A stretch of 64,000 bases of DNA from contig OZ038465.1 in assembly GCA_964036295.1 (NCBI GenBank), positions 19,190,831 to 19,254,830 of the forward strand, read 5' to 3'. The position numbers and the translations under genes were made by a program. Origin of the DNA: Plumapathes pennacea (lineage: Eukaryota > Cnidaria > Anthozoa > Antipatharia > Myriopathidae). The notes beneath the pieces are model-generated. The model was not told the DNA's origin. It made no database searches and saw nothing but the letters and a program-made list of their open reading frames with translations. Each line of letters opens with the position of its first letter. The stretch's first letter is position 1. This document shows, piece after piece, positions 1-13,600 of the stretch.

Positions 1-183
1 ACAAGAAACGAGCAATTCAATAGCCCACATCTCAAGTTGTTCGCGAAGTCATTTACGTCATCGCATGTCATGTGACAATGTGGACCAATCACCGTGAGCT
101 AATTCTCGACCCAGAAAATAAAACGGAAAATAAAAAAGAAGAATTTGCAATTTTAAGCTCGCCGCAGCTCCGCACTCGCGAGC

Positions 184-283
<100 letters not shown>

Positions 284-604
284 TTTACAGAGGGGACCAC
301 ACTCATCGGCAATGATGATTTTCAGGAGGGCCCTCAATTATAGTGCAAAATAAGGTACGAAAAGAAGAGCTAGAAAACTAAGTACTAAAAGTATTAAAGT
401 AAGAACCTAAAAAGCTACACACAATTAAAACATCTCGACTTCAGTTGACGCTTGAATTCCTCTACACAGCGATCTCCCTAATACCTATATCAAGTTCATT
501 CCAGGCATTGGAGCATTGGAATGTAGGTCTAAAAGTTCCCTTGTTAGTGCGCGAGGGTGGCTTACGTAAATCTCTCTTATATTTGGTGTTATGGTGTTAT
601 GAAT

Positions 605-715
605 TGAATCGAATTGAAACTAGCTGATTAAACTATTAATTCATCACTCATACATTTCCTTCTTAAATAGTGGTTGAAGGGGTAATTTGAAGTATAAGCT
701 TTGGGCAGAAAGTTA
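605..715. repeat. Degenerate MITE fragment of the CCCTTTCACTCCCAAG family
   Basis: The stretch with 'gctgattaaactatt', 'acatttccttcttaaa' and 'aagctttgggcagaaag' matches the right half of better copies at 34883-35095 and 37530-37711. It has lost its left terminal repeat. Same family as 15872-16247, 21045-21400 and 27340-27540. Confidence 0.6.
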
Positions 716-889
716 ACAGCTGTGTGTATCGTCGTACACGAGTGGTTGGTAAGCCAATTCTGAGGCAATTGTCTGCATCCAGCAATACGTTATCCATTTT
801 GTTTCTCATTAAAAAACCGACGCCGTCTAGAGACGGTTTAAAATAAATCCTGTTTTAGATTCTTCGGTACCTCGTTCAGACCAGGACTT

Positions 890-1110
890 GCTTAAACGTT
901 AAACCGTACCAGTTCCTCCTTATCTGGCCAAAGATCGTGTGCGAGTGAAAAATACACGCGTTTAAAACTCTGGAGTTCTTAAAAGTCTGGACACGAGCTG
1001 CGCGGAGCGAGGCAATAGGTCGAGCGACTTCTAATTCTCGAACTCGTTCATTTTTTCACTCGCGGACATGGTCTTTGGCCAGGAAAGGAGAGACTGGCAC
1101 AGCCTATTTA
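890..1110. repeat. Imperfect palindromic element (MITE-like)
   Basis: 'ctggccaaagatcgtgtgcg' on the left faces 'gcggacatggtctttggcca' on the right. 'gagtgaaaaat' likewise faces 'attttttcactc'. The two arms could form a ~200 bp hairpin. It lies in the intron just before the YWTD exon. No open frame or transposase is present. Confidence 0.6.
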
Positions 1111-1254
1111 AACGCTGACTTAAAGCTCATTTAAAAATTCTCAGTTCAAAAAACGCCCGTCAAGTAGTGTCCCCAACACTAGCAAATAACAGAACTGCTG
1201 AATGTTTCATTAAGATAAGGTATAAATGGCTAACTGAAACTGTATATTTTCCAG

Positions 1255-1658
1255 GTACCTGTTCTTCACACAAGTACGCGGCATTTTGTACGATCTTAAA
1301 CGTATAGGTTTAAATGGCGAGGGAAAAAAGACCCTGCTTCTTAATGTCCCGATGCTGGAACAGGGTCTTACCGTCGACGTATCGTGCAAAGAGATTATCT
1401 GGATCTCAGGTTCCCCGTTTACAATTCACGCTCTTGATTACGACGGGAACAACCGCAGGCAGATTTTCAGTCAATCCGATACATCTTTTGCTTCAGCAAT
1501 TCCGATAATGTTGGGTAGTTCACTGTATGTGGCCGGGATATCACGTACTCCCTCAATGTGGCGTTTCGACAAAAATGGAACTCTGGTACATCGTGTGGAT
1601 TTAAACGAGGTTCCATTTGGACTTGCTGCGTACGACAATTCCTCACAACCGGCTAAAG
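1255..1658 (+). CDS. YWTD/LDLR-type beta-propeller exon
   Basis: The acceptor is ttttccag and the donor GTATAG, ending in phase 1. The 134 codons begin YLFFTQVRGILYDLKRIGLN and include IHALDYDGNNRRQIF and SLYVAGISRTPSMWRFDKNG. These are blade-like repeats of the LDL-receptor YWTD propeller: a hydrophobic strand, a Y-D/W-x-D-like turn, then 'dG..r..i'. Only part of the propeller (about three blades) is here; the rest must lie upstream of base 1. In LDLR-family proteins this fold is an extracellular ligand-handling module. Confidence 0.7.
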
Positions 1659-4600
1659 GTATAGTATTTGTGAAATATAAAGATTAAGATATTTGCGCAG
1701 GCAAATTTGGACTTTTTTTTTTGTTTTAATGATCGGGTAATAGATTTTCCTTTCTTGGTATGTGTGATTTTGAATTTTGGGGGCAGGACTTGAAAACCTT
1801 CGATTCCTCTAGCATCGATTTTTTCTAATTTGCGCTATCTTTTGGTATCAGATTCACCGTCCATTAACTGCTCTACACCACAGAACCAGATAGTTGTTGA
1901 AGGGAATGTTTTGACTCTCGAGTGCCTGGTGACTACAGGTAATCCAGCTGCAGCAAATATTTCCTGGGTAAAACGTGGAGGAAGCAGCAGAAATTTCCCA
2001 AACGCAGCAAGACTGTCCTTCAACGCTGCCCGAGAAGACGCTGGAGATTACTACTGTGTTGCAGACAACGGGATTGGACAACCGGTGCAATCAAGAGATG
2101 CGTCCGTGAATATTTTGTGTAAGTTTTTACGTTTTGCTGCAGTTTTCAGGGTTAATACAGTCGATCCCCGCTATTTAGAACTCGGTTAATTTAAAGACCC
2201 CGTTATTTCGAAGTCAAGCCGAATTACCTTGGATTAGATTGACTAGCTTGACTAACTTGGTAATTTCGAAACTCCTCTATTTCGAACTCTTTTTTCATGT
2301 CCAGTCGAGACTTCGAAATAATAACAGAAACTTGGAAATCACCATTACCTGTAGCTACAGTGAAACCCCGCTATTTCGAAGTTGCACGGGACATGAAAAA
2401 ATAGTTTGACATGAGCGAAGTTTCGAAATTACCAAGCTAATCAAGCCAGTCAAGCTAATCCAAGGGAATTCGGCTTGACTTCGAAATAACGGGGAATTCG
2501 AATTAACCAAGTTCGAAAAGCGAGGTTCAACTGTAAACGGAAGTGCAGCCAACTCTCTTTAAGCGGACACCTCTATAAGGCGGACACTAAATGCTACAAT
2601 CAGTGACAAAAGTCTTCGGACACTCGCACAGTTTCAGTAATTTCTCTACTGTTTCAATTGAAAGACAACTCCCCTCCCCCCTTTCAATGTTGAAGTGGCC
2701 TGAACTTGTTTTCCCAAACACACGCAACATTGTACAGAGTGGAGGGGGGAGAAAAATGGTTTCGCGCCTTTCAGTACGCTTAGTCAATGACTTCTGTTTG
2801 AGATGCATCAATTTTTGAAAGTGCTCCAAGAACTTTTGTCACTGATTGTAGTCCCAAGGGTGTCCGCCTTGAAGATTTCCCTTTAGTCTTATGTTTATTG
2901 TAGGAGACTACTCTAAAACTAAATTTGCAGTTATATATTGAACCAATAATTTGTTTCAGGTGAAATATTACCCAAACAACTGCTGATCGCATTTCAATTG
3001 CTTTCAATAAAATGCGGCACTTCTAAGACGTATAAAACCTGAAAATGTACTGAATGGATAGTTCGTAGCCTCATAAATTTATCGGCCCGTGGTATTTTTT
3101 TGTAGATTCACCGTCCATTAACAGCTCGACGCCACAGAACGAGATAGTTGTTGAAGGGAATGTTTTGACTCTCGAGTGCCTGGTGACTGCAGGTAATCCA
3201 GCTGCAACAAATATTTCCTGGGTAAAACGTGGAGGAAGCAGCAGAAGTTTCCCGAACGCGACAACGCTGTCCTTCAACGCTACACGAGAAGACGCTGGAG
3301 AATACTACTGTGTTGCAGACAACGGGATTGGAGGACCGGTGCAATCAAGAGATGCATCTGTCAACGTTTTGTGTAAGTAGTAAAGCCATTGATTCTAAAT
3401 TTAGAATCTCAATTTGTAGAGGAAATAATTATGATGAATAGTTTCAGCAATTCTGACCGTCGATATTTTTCAAAACAACAGCGATTTATCGTGTCAGCAG
3501 CCACTGAGTTTTTCACTGGTTGAGTCGTCATTTTCCTCTTGTAAGTAACTTTATACAGAACAAAAAACAAAAAAAGAACTGAACGTTAGTTTAGAATTGA
3601 TCATAACTCACATTCACAAATGAATTGAGTTGAATTAATCCAATAATTGAGGAAGTACTGCGACGTAAAGCCCTGCCCTAAAAGAGAAATGACTTGGATA
3701 GATTCTGTTGCGCTGAGTTTTCTCTGTATTCTGTATCAGTTCCACCGTCCATCAACATTTCCACACCACAAAACAAGACAGTTGTTGAAGTGAACCTATT
3801 GACTCTCGAGTGTCTGGTGACTGCTAATCCAGTGGCAAACATTTCCTGGACAAAACGTGGAGGAAGCAGCAGAAATTTCCCAAACGCAGCAAGACTGTCC
3901 TTTAACGCTGCCCGAGAAGACGCTGGAGATTACTACTGTGTTGCAGACAACGGGATTGGTGAACTGGTGCAATCAAGAGATGCGTCCGTGAATATTTTGT
4001 GTAAGTTTTTACGTTTTGCTGCAGTTTTCAGGGTTAATACAGTCGAACCCCGCTATTTCGAACTCGATTAATTCGAAGACCCCGTTATTTCGAATTCAAG
4101 CCGAATTACCTTGGATTAGATTGACTAGCTTGACTAACTTGGCAATTTCGAAACTCCTCTATTTCGAACTCTTTTTTCATGTCCAGTGGGACTTCGAAAT
4201 AATGACAGAAGCTTGGAAATCACCATTACTTGTAGCTACAGTGAAAGCCCGCTATTTCGAAGTTGCACGGGACATGAAAAAATAGTTTGACAAGAACGAA
4301 GTTTCGAAATTACCAAGCTAATCAAGCTAGTCAAGCTAATGCAAGGGAATTCGGCTTGACTTCGAAATAACGGGGAATTCGAATTAACCGAGTTCGATAT
4401 AGCGGGGTTCAACTGTAAACGGAAGTACAGCCAACTCTCTTTAAGCGGACACCTCTATAAGGCGGACACTAAATGCTAGTCCCGAGGGTATCCACCTTGA
4501 AAATTTCCCTTTATTCTTATTTTTATCGCTGGAGACTACTCTAAAACTAAATTTGCAGATATATATTGAGCAAATAATTTGTTTCAGGTGAAATATTACC

Positions 4601-7600
4601 CAAACGACTGCTGATCGCATTTCAATTGCTTTCAATAAAATGCGGCACTTCTAAGACGTATAAAACCTGAAAATGTACTGAGTGTATAGTTTGTAGCCTC
4701 ATAAATGTATCGGCCCGTGGTATTTTTTGTAGATTCACCGTCCATTGACAGCTCGACGCCACAGAGCCAGACAGTTGTTGAAGGGAATGCTTTGACTCTC
4801 GAGTGTCTGGTGACTGCTAATCCAGTGGCAAACATTTCCTGGACAAAACGTGGAGGAAGCAGCAGAAATTTCCCAAACGCAGCAAGACTGTCCTTCAACG
4901 CTACACGAGAAGACGCTGGGGATTACTACTGTGTTGTAGACAACGGGATTGGTGAACTGGTGCAATCAAGAGATGCGTCCGTGAATATTTTGTGTAAGTT
5001 TTTACGTTATGCTGCAGTTTTCAGGGTTAATACAGTCGAACCCCGCTATTTAGAACTCGATTAATTCGAAGACCCCATTATTTCGAAGTCAAGCCGAATT
5101 ACCTTGGATTAGATTGACTAGCTTGACTAACTTGGTAATTTCGAAACTCCTCTATTTCGAACTCTTTTTTCATGTCCAGTCGAGACTTCGAAATAATGAC
5201 AGAAGCTGGAAATCACCATTACCTGTAGCTACAGTGAAAGCCCGCTATTTCGAAGTTGCACGGGACATGAAAAAATAGTTTGACAAGAACGAAGTTTCGA
5301 AATTACCAAGCTAATCAAGCTAGTCAAGCTAATCCAAGGGAATTCGGCTTGACTTCGAAATAACGGGGAATTCGAATTAACCGAGTTCGATATAGCGGGG
5401 TTCAACTGTAAACGGAAGTACAGCCAACTCTCTTTAAGCGGACACCTCTATAAGGCGGACACTAAATGCTAGTCCCGAGGGTGTCCGCCTTGGAGATTTC
5501 CCTTTATTCTTATTTTTATCGCTGGAGACTACTCTAAAACTAAATTTGCAGTTATGTTGAGCAAATAATTTGTTTCAGGTGAAATATTACCCAAACGACC
5601 GCTGATCATTTCAATTGCTTTCAATAATGCGTCACTTCTGAGACGTATAAAACCTGAAAATGTACTGAATGGATAGTTCGTAGCCTCATAAATTTATCGG
5701 CCCGTGGTATTTTTTTTTTGTAGATTCACCGTCCATTAACAGCTCGACGCCACAGAGCCAGACAGTTGTTGAAGGGAATGTTTTGACTCTCGAGTGCCTG
5801 GTGACTACAGGTAATCCAGCTGCAGCAAATATTTCCTGGGTAAAACGTGGAGGAAGCAGCAGAAGTTTCCCGAACGCGACAACGCTGTCCTTCAACGCTA
5901 CACGAGAAGACGCTGGAGAATACTACTGTGTTGCAGACAACGGGATTGGAGGACCGGTGCAATCAAGAGATGCATCTGTCAACGTTTTGTGTATGTAGTA
6001 CAGCCATTGATTCTTAATTTAGAATCTCAATTTGTAGAGGAAATAATTATGATGAATAGTTTCAGCAATTCTGACCGTCGATATTTTTCAAAACAACAGC
6101 GATTTATCGTGTCAGCAGCCACTGAGTTTTTCACTGGTTGAGTCGTCATCTTCCTCTTGTAAGTAACTTTATACAGAACAAAAAAACAAAAAAGAACTGA
6201 ACGTTAGTTTAGAATTGATCATAACTGAAGCTAAGTGAAGCTAATCCAAGGGAATTCGGCTTGACTTCGAAATAACGGGGAATTCGAATTAACCGAGTTC
6301 GATATAGCGGGGTTCAACTGTAAACGGAAGTACAGCCAACTCTCTTTAAGCGGACACCTCTATAAGGCGGACACTAAATGCTAGTCCCGAGGGTGTCCGC
6401 CTTGGAGATTTCCCTTTATTATTTTTATAGCTGGAGACTACTCTAAAACTAAATTTGCATAGAGAATAATACATGGGCGCGCGGAGATATGAAATTTATC
6501 TTCGAGTGTTCATCTCGATATCTTACGAGTGAGCGAAGCGAACGAGTGGGATATCGAGATGAACACGAGAAGATAAATTTCATATCTCCAAGCGTCCGTG
6601 TATTATTCTATTTATTTCATAAACTCTGGTGTGATACAGAGATTTTCGCCACTATGAAATGCAAAAACATGCAAGATCACTGCTTGGCTGATATTAACAC
6701 ACGTAAAAATATCGTATTTTTACGTGTGTTCAGATACGACATTTCTCAGTGGCGGAAATCTCTATATCACACCAGAGTTTATGTAATAAAGTTATATATT
6801 GAACGAATAATTTGTCTCAGGTGAAGTATTACCCAAACGACCGTTGATCATTTCAATTGCTTTCAATAATGCGGCACTTCTGAGACGTATAAAACCTGAA
6901 AATGTACTGAGTGTATAGTTCGTAGCCTCATGAATTTATCGGCCCGTGGTATTTTTTTGTAGATTCACCGTCCATTAACAGCTCGACGCCACAGAGCCAG
7001 ACAGTTGTTGAAGGGAATGTTTTGACTCTCGAGTGCCTGGTGACTGCAGGTAATCCAACAGCAAATATTACCTGGGTAAAGCGCAGAGGAAGCAGCAGAA
7101 GTTTCCCGAACGCAGCAACGTTGACCTTCAACGCTACACGAGAAGACGCTGGAGAATACTACTGTGTCGCAGACAACGGGATTGGAGGATCGGTACAATC
7201 AAGAGTTGCGGCAGTCAACGTTTTGTGTAAGTAGTAAAGCTATCGATTCTCAATTTGGAATATCAATTTGCAAGGGAAGTACAATGAATAGTTTCGACAA
7301 TTCTGACCGTTTAAAATTTTGAATTTCTAACAGAACACTGGCGATTTATCGTGTCAGTAGCCACGGAATTTTTTTACTGGTTGAGTCGTGATTTTCTTCT
7401 TGTGAGTAACTTTATACAGAGCAAAAAAAAAAAAAAAAGAATGAAATCAAGGTTGGTTTTGCTTTGATCAAAACTCGCATTCAGAAATGAATTGCGTTGA
7501 ATTGATCCAATTAATTGCGGAAGTACTGCGACATATAAGCCCTGTCCTGAAGAGAAAAATGGCTTGAATAGATTAGCTGTCGCGCTGAGATTTTTCTGTA

Positions 7601-10600
7601 TTCTGTATCAGATCCACCGTCCATCAACATTTCCACACCACAGAACAAGACAGTTGTTGAAGGGAACCTTTTGACCCTCGAGTGTCTGGTGACTGCTAAT
7701 CCAGCAGCAAACATTTCCTGGACAAAACGTGGAGGAATCAGCAGAAGTTTCCCAAACGCAGCAAGGCTGTCCTTTAACGCTGCCCGAGAAGACGCTGGAG
7801 ATTACTACTGTGTTGTAGACAACGGGATTGGTGAACCAGTGCAATCAAGAGATGCGTCCGTGAATATTTTGTGTAAGTTTTTACATTTTGCTGCAATTTT
7901 CAGGATATATAGTTACTAGTTTTGAGAGGGTAAAGATGGCACTTCTATTGGTCAAGAGTCCCTTGTACACAATACACTGATCATCATTTGAAACTTACTG
8001 CACCCGAAATCAGAGTAACCGTGAACGAACGTGGAGACTTATTAAGGGCGGACTGTACCCAAGGGGCAGAGGCAATGCAGTGCAATTCTTTCATCACGAA
8101 CATCATACATAACCTATGCCGTGCACCGGGAGCAACAGCATCGGATTTGGATTGCTCATAATTCATATTCTCAGAGTACTTGGGAGTACAATCAACTCTC
8201 TCTAAGCGGACAGCATGCAGATTTGGTCGTTACCAATTTCTACTTGCTTCTCTATAACTGAACTCTCTGTAAGTCGGACACTAAATGCTAGTCCTGTGGT
8301 TGTCCACTTAAGACTTTTCACTGTATTCATATTTTCGTCGACGAAGATTACTAAAACTAAAAAATCTAAAACTATACTTACAATTATATATTGAACGATT
8401 AATTAGTTTCGGGTGAGATAAAACCCAAACGACCGCTGATCATTTCAAATGCTTCCAATAAAATGCGGCACTTCTGAGACGCTTAACTTTTTACCGCGAA
8501 CATGTACTGAGTGTATAGTTCGTAGCCTTATAAATGTATCGGCCCGTGGTATTTGTTTGTAGATTCACCGTCAATGGACAGCTCTATGCCACAGAACCAG
8601 ACAGTTGTTGAAGGAAATGTTTTGACCCTCGAGTGTCTGGTGACTGCTAATCCAGCGGCAAACATTTCTTGGACAAAACGTGGAGGAAGCAGCAGAAGTT
8701 TCCCGAACACAGCAACGTTGTCCTTCAACGCTACACGAAAAGACGCTGGAGATTACTACTGTGTTGCAGACAACGGGATTGGAGGATCGGTGCAATCAAG
8801 AGATGCATCCGTCAACGTTTTGTGTAAGTAGTAAAGCCATTGAATTTGGAATCTTAATTTGTAAGGGAAATATGATGAATATATAGTTTCAGCAATTCTG
8901 ACCGTCGATATTTTTCAAAACAACAGCGATTTATTGTGTCAGCAGCCACTGAGTTTTTTTACTGGTTGAGTCCTCATTTTTCTCTTGTAAGTAACTTTAT
9001 ACAGAACAGAAAACAAAAAGGAACTGAACGTTAGTTTAGAATTGATCATAACTCGCATTTACAAATGAATCGAGTTGAATTAATCCAATTAATTGCGGAA
9101 GTACTGCGACCTAAAGCCCTGCTCAAAAAGAGAAATGACTTGGATAGATTCTGTTGCGTTGAGTTTTCTCTGTATTCTGTATCAGTTCCACCGTCCATCA
9201 ACATTTCCACACCACAAAACAAGACAGTTGTTGAAGTGAACCTTTTGACTCTCGAGTGTCTGGTGACTGCTAATCCAGCAGCAAACATTTCCTGGACAAA
9301 ACGTGGAGGAAGCAGCAGAAATTTTCCAAACGCAGCAAGACTGTCCTTCAACGCTACACGGGAAGACGCTGGAGATTACTACTGCGTTGCAGACAACGGG
9401 ATTGGACAACCGGTGCAATCAAGAGATGCGTCCGTGAATATTTTGTGTAAGTTTTTACGTTATGCTGCAGTTTTCAGGGTTAATACAGTCGAACCCCGCT
9501 ACTTTAAACTTGGTTAATTTGAAGACCCCGTTATTTCGAAGTCAAGCCGAATTCCCTTGGATTAGATTGACTAGCTTGACTAACTTGGTAATTTCGAAAC
9601 TCCTCTATTTCGAACTCTTTTTTCATGTGCAGTGGGACTTCGAAATAATGACAGAAACTTGGAAATTACCATTACCTGTAGCTACAGTGAAACCCCGCTA
9701 TTTCGAAGTTGCACGGGACATGAAAAAATAGTTTGACATGAGCGAAGTTTCGAAATTACCAAGCTAATCAAGCTAGTGAAGCTAATGCAAGGGAATTCGG
9801 CTTGACTTCGAAATAACGGGGAATTCGAATTAACCGAGTTCGATATAGCGGGGTTCAACTGTAAACGGAAGTACAGCCAACTCTCTTTAAGCGGACACCT
9901 CTATAAGGCGGATACTAAATGCTAGTCCCGAGGGTGTCCGCCTTGGAGATTTCCCTTCATTCTTATTTTTATCGCTGGAGACTACTCTAAAACTAAATTT
10001 GCAATTATATATTGAACGAATAATTTGTTTCAGGTGAATATCACCCAAACGACCATTTCAATTGCTTTCAATAATGCGGCACTTCTGAGACGTATAAAAC
10101 CTGAAAATGTACTGAGTGTATAGTTCGTAGCCTCATAAATTTATCGGCCCGTGGTATTTTTTTGTAGATTCACCGTCATTAACAGCTCGACGCCACAGAG
10201 CCAGACAGTTGTTGAAGGGAATGTTTTGACTCTCGAGTGTCTGGTGACTGCAGCTAATCCAACAGCAAATATTACCTGGGTAAAGCGCAGGGGAAGCAGC
10301 AGAAGTTTCCCAAACACAGCAACGCTGACCTTCAACGCTACACGAGAAGACGCTGGAGAATACTACTGTGTCGCAGACAACGGGATTGGAGGACCGGTGC
10401 AATCAAGAAATGTATCCGTCAACGTTTTGTGTAAGTAGTAAAGCTATCAATTCTAAATTTGGAATATCAATTTGCAGGGGAAGTACAGTGAATAGTTTCG
10501 ACAATCTGACCGTTTAAAATTTTGAATTTCTAACAGAACACTGGCGATTTATTGTGTCAGCAGCCACTGAGTTTTTTACTGGTTGAGTCGTGATTTTCTT

Positions 10601-13600
10601 CTTGTAAGTAACTTTATACAGTAACTTTATAAGATTACTCTAAAACTATACTTACAATTATATATTGAACGATTAATTGGTCTCGGGTGAGTTATTACCC
10701 AAACGACCGCTGATCATTTCAATTGCTTCCAATAAGTGCGGCACTTCTGAGACGCTTAAAATTTCCCGAAAATGTACTGAGTGTATAGTTCGTAGCCTTA
10801 TAAATGTATCGGCCCGTGGTATTTGTTTGTAGATTCACCGTCCATGGATAGCTCTACGCCACAGAACCAGACAGTTGTTGAAGGGAGTGTTTTGACTCTC
10901 GAGTGTCTGGTGACTTCAGCTAATCCAGCAACAAATATTACCTGGATAAAACGTAGAGAAAGCAGCAGAAGTTTCCCAAACGCAGCAATGCTGTCCTTGA
11001 ACGCTACACGAGAAGACACTGGAGAATACTACTGTGTTGCAGACAACGGGATTGGAGGACCGGTGCAATCAAGAGATGCGTCCGTGAATATTTTGTGTAA
11101 GTCAGTATTTGAGCCATTGATTCTTAATTATGGTATTGAATATAAATTGCAGGGGAAGACGTAATTCCGACCGTCAATTAAAGCCATCGTGTTAGCAGTC
11201 ACTGGAATTGTTGGTGTTTGAGTCGTGATTTTCTTCTTGTATGTACCTTAAGTAGAAAAAGCACACACTGCACGCACATGCGCACACTAAGAACTCAACC
11301 CACTGATTTCCCAAGACATCAACGCTTTTGCTTTCACAGTCCAGGTCCCTACCATATATATATTCATTGTTTGGAATAAATGTAATTCACCAAACAAAAA
11401 CAGTTTGGTTAATTGAGTTGATTGATTCCATTAAAGAAGCCATGTCTTTGAATAAAAATGGATGGATTGCTTTTGTCTGGCTGAGTTTCATCTATGTTGT
11501 TTATTTTAGTATTTCCAATTATCAGATCCACCGGACATTGACATCTCCACACCACAGAACACTACCGTTATCGAGGGGAAGCTTTTGACTCTCGAGTGTG
11601 TGGTGACTGGGACTAACCCAGCAGCAAATATTTCCTGGGTAAAACGTGGAGGAAGCAGCAGAAGTTTCCCGAACACAGCAACGCTGTCCTTCAACGCTAC
11701 ACGAGAAGACGCTGGAGATTACTACTGTGTGGCGGCAAACGGGATTGGAGGACCGGTGCAATCAAGAGTTGCGCCCGTCATTGTTTTGTGTAATTAGCCA
11801 AGTTGTCAATTCGATTACCATACTGCTATTTGTAGTTAACATCTTTTTTTTTTCTGCATGGGCGAAAAAGCTGCATATATATAGACACCCTTCGAACGTT
11901 TTTGATAGGCTATCAGTAGCGCCTGTCTAAAATTTCACTTTGTTCATTGGATTTACTCAGACCCGCCTGAAGTGATGGTATATTCGAATAGAAGCCTGAC
12001 AGTGAACGAAGGTGCAGGCGTCACTTTGGATTGTAACGTCACTGGTATACCTGTACCAACCGTCCGCTGGACCAAGGACAACGAAAGCAGCACAATACTT
12101 TCATCACAGAGCAATCTGTTTATACCCAGCTTCAACACTATTGACTCTGGAACTTATCACTGCACAGCAAACAACAGCATCGGTTCCCCAGCCAATGGGT
12201 CTGTGTTTGTCACTACTGCAGGCAAGTTTTGCACATTATTATTACAGACGAGCTTTCACGAACGGCCAGGTTTTTTTTTTTTTCGCCCCGGCCGTTGATT
12301 CATGCATTTATTTTTATTGAACACTTAAAAAATATATAACGCGTCACCGTGTAATATAGCCTCACCTAAGCACGCGGGAAGTTGGGAGAACACGAGAGTA
12401 GCGTGAAACCACGAGGCCGCCGAGTGGTTTCCGGCGCTACTCTCGTGTTCTCCCAACTTCCCAAGTGTTTAAATGAGGCTGTATTACACGGGAACCGCGT
12501 TATATATTTCTTTTATCAAATAATTAGTCAAGTAAAATACATCACGTACCGCGTCAGCATGTAATATACTCTCATATTACACGGCTACTTAGCCAATCAG
12601 AACGCGCGTAGTATCATAGTTATTTGATAATACCATATAACGAACACCTCTCGACAACGGTAACGGTCAGCAAATTGGTTCGCCAAACCCCAACATAACA
12701 TCTCCACAATGGCCACAGAATCCGCATTTCTAGTTACGATGCAAACTTGTTTCTTCGAAATTGATCAATTCCGTGTCAGGACAGGTTTTTATGAACTGCA
12801 TAGCGATTGCCTCTCGCGCTTGGTATCATTTTATACCCCCCCTCCCCTTCCTCTCTTCCTTCATTAATTAGCCGCCTCTCTGCAACGCTCACCATATTCC
12901 CAGGGCAGCCGCTGCAGAGAACCGATAAGTAGTTTTTATGGTTGAAAAAGGCGGGAAGATTGGTTGAACATTGCTCCTGAGAGAATAACTGTAGCATACA
13001 TTTTAGTTTCACAGCTTCTTGAACATGTCGGCTGAGTTATCTATATGTTCTTATTTATCAGCTCCACCGTCCATTGACAGCTCCACACCAGAGAACAGGA
13101 CAGTTCTTGAAGGGAGCGTTCTAACTCTCGAGTGCTTGCTGACTCGGGATAATCCAGCAGCAACTATTTCCTGGGTTAAACGTGGAGGAAGCAGCAGAAA
13201 TTTCCGAAACGCAGCAACGCTGTCCTTTAACGCTACACGAGAAGACGCTGGAGATTATTACTGTGTGGCAGAGAACGGGATTGGAGGACCGGTGCAATCA
13301 AGAGATGCATCCGTCATTGTTTTGTGTTAGTCAAATTCTGCAGAATCCTTGTCCATTGTTAGCGTCAATCAATTCAGCTTCTAAAAGCCTCTACAGAAGG
13401 CATTTAGTAGAATTTTACAAGGGAGATTCCTACTTTAAACCAATGCTTTTTAGGCTCCGTTTGCATTTGACAATTTTTTCGGATACAAATTATCCGGATA
13501 CAAAGCCGGTTCCCATTTTCAAGTCCGAATTTTGTTACTACAGTTGGGTCACAATGGTGGCTCTTTTAAGAACCTCAAGTAAAATGTACTTAATTTATAC

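Noticed and set aside
2113-2121. Extra cysteine at the end of every Ig domain (ILC or VLC)
   Set aside because: It arises only by reading into the intron GT. After splicing the split codon becomes Tyr, Phe or Ser (L-Y-S-P type linker).
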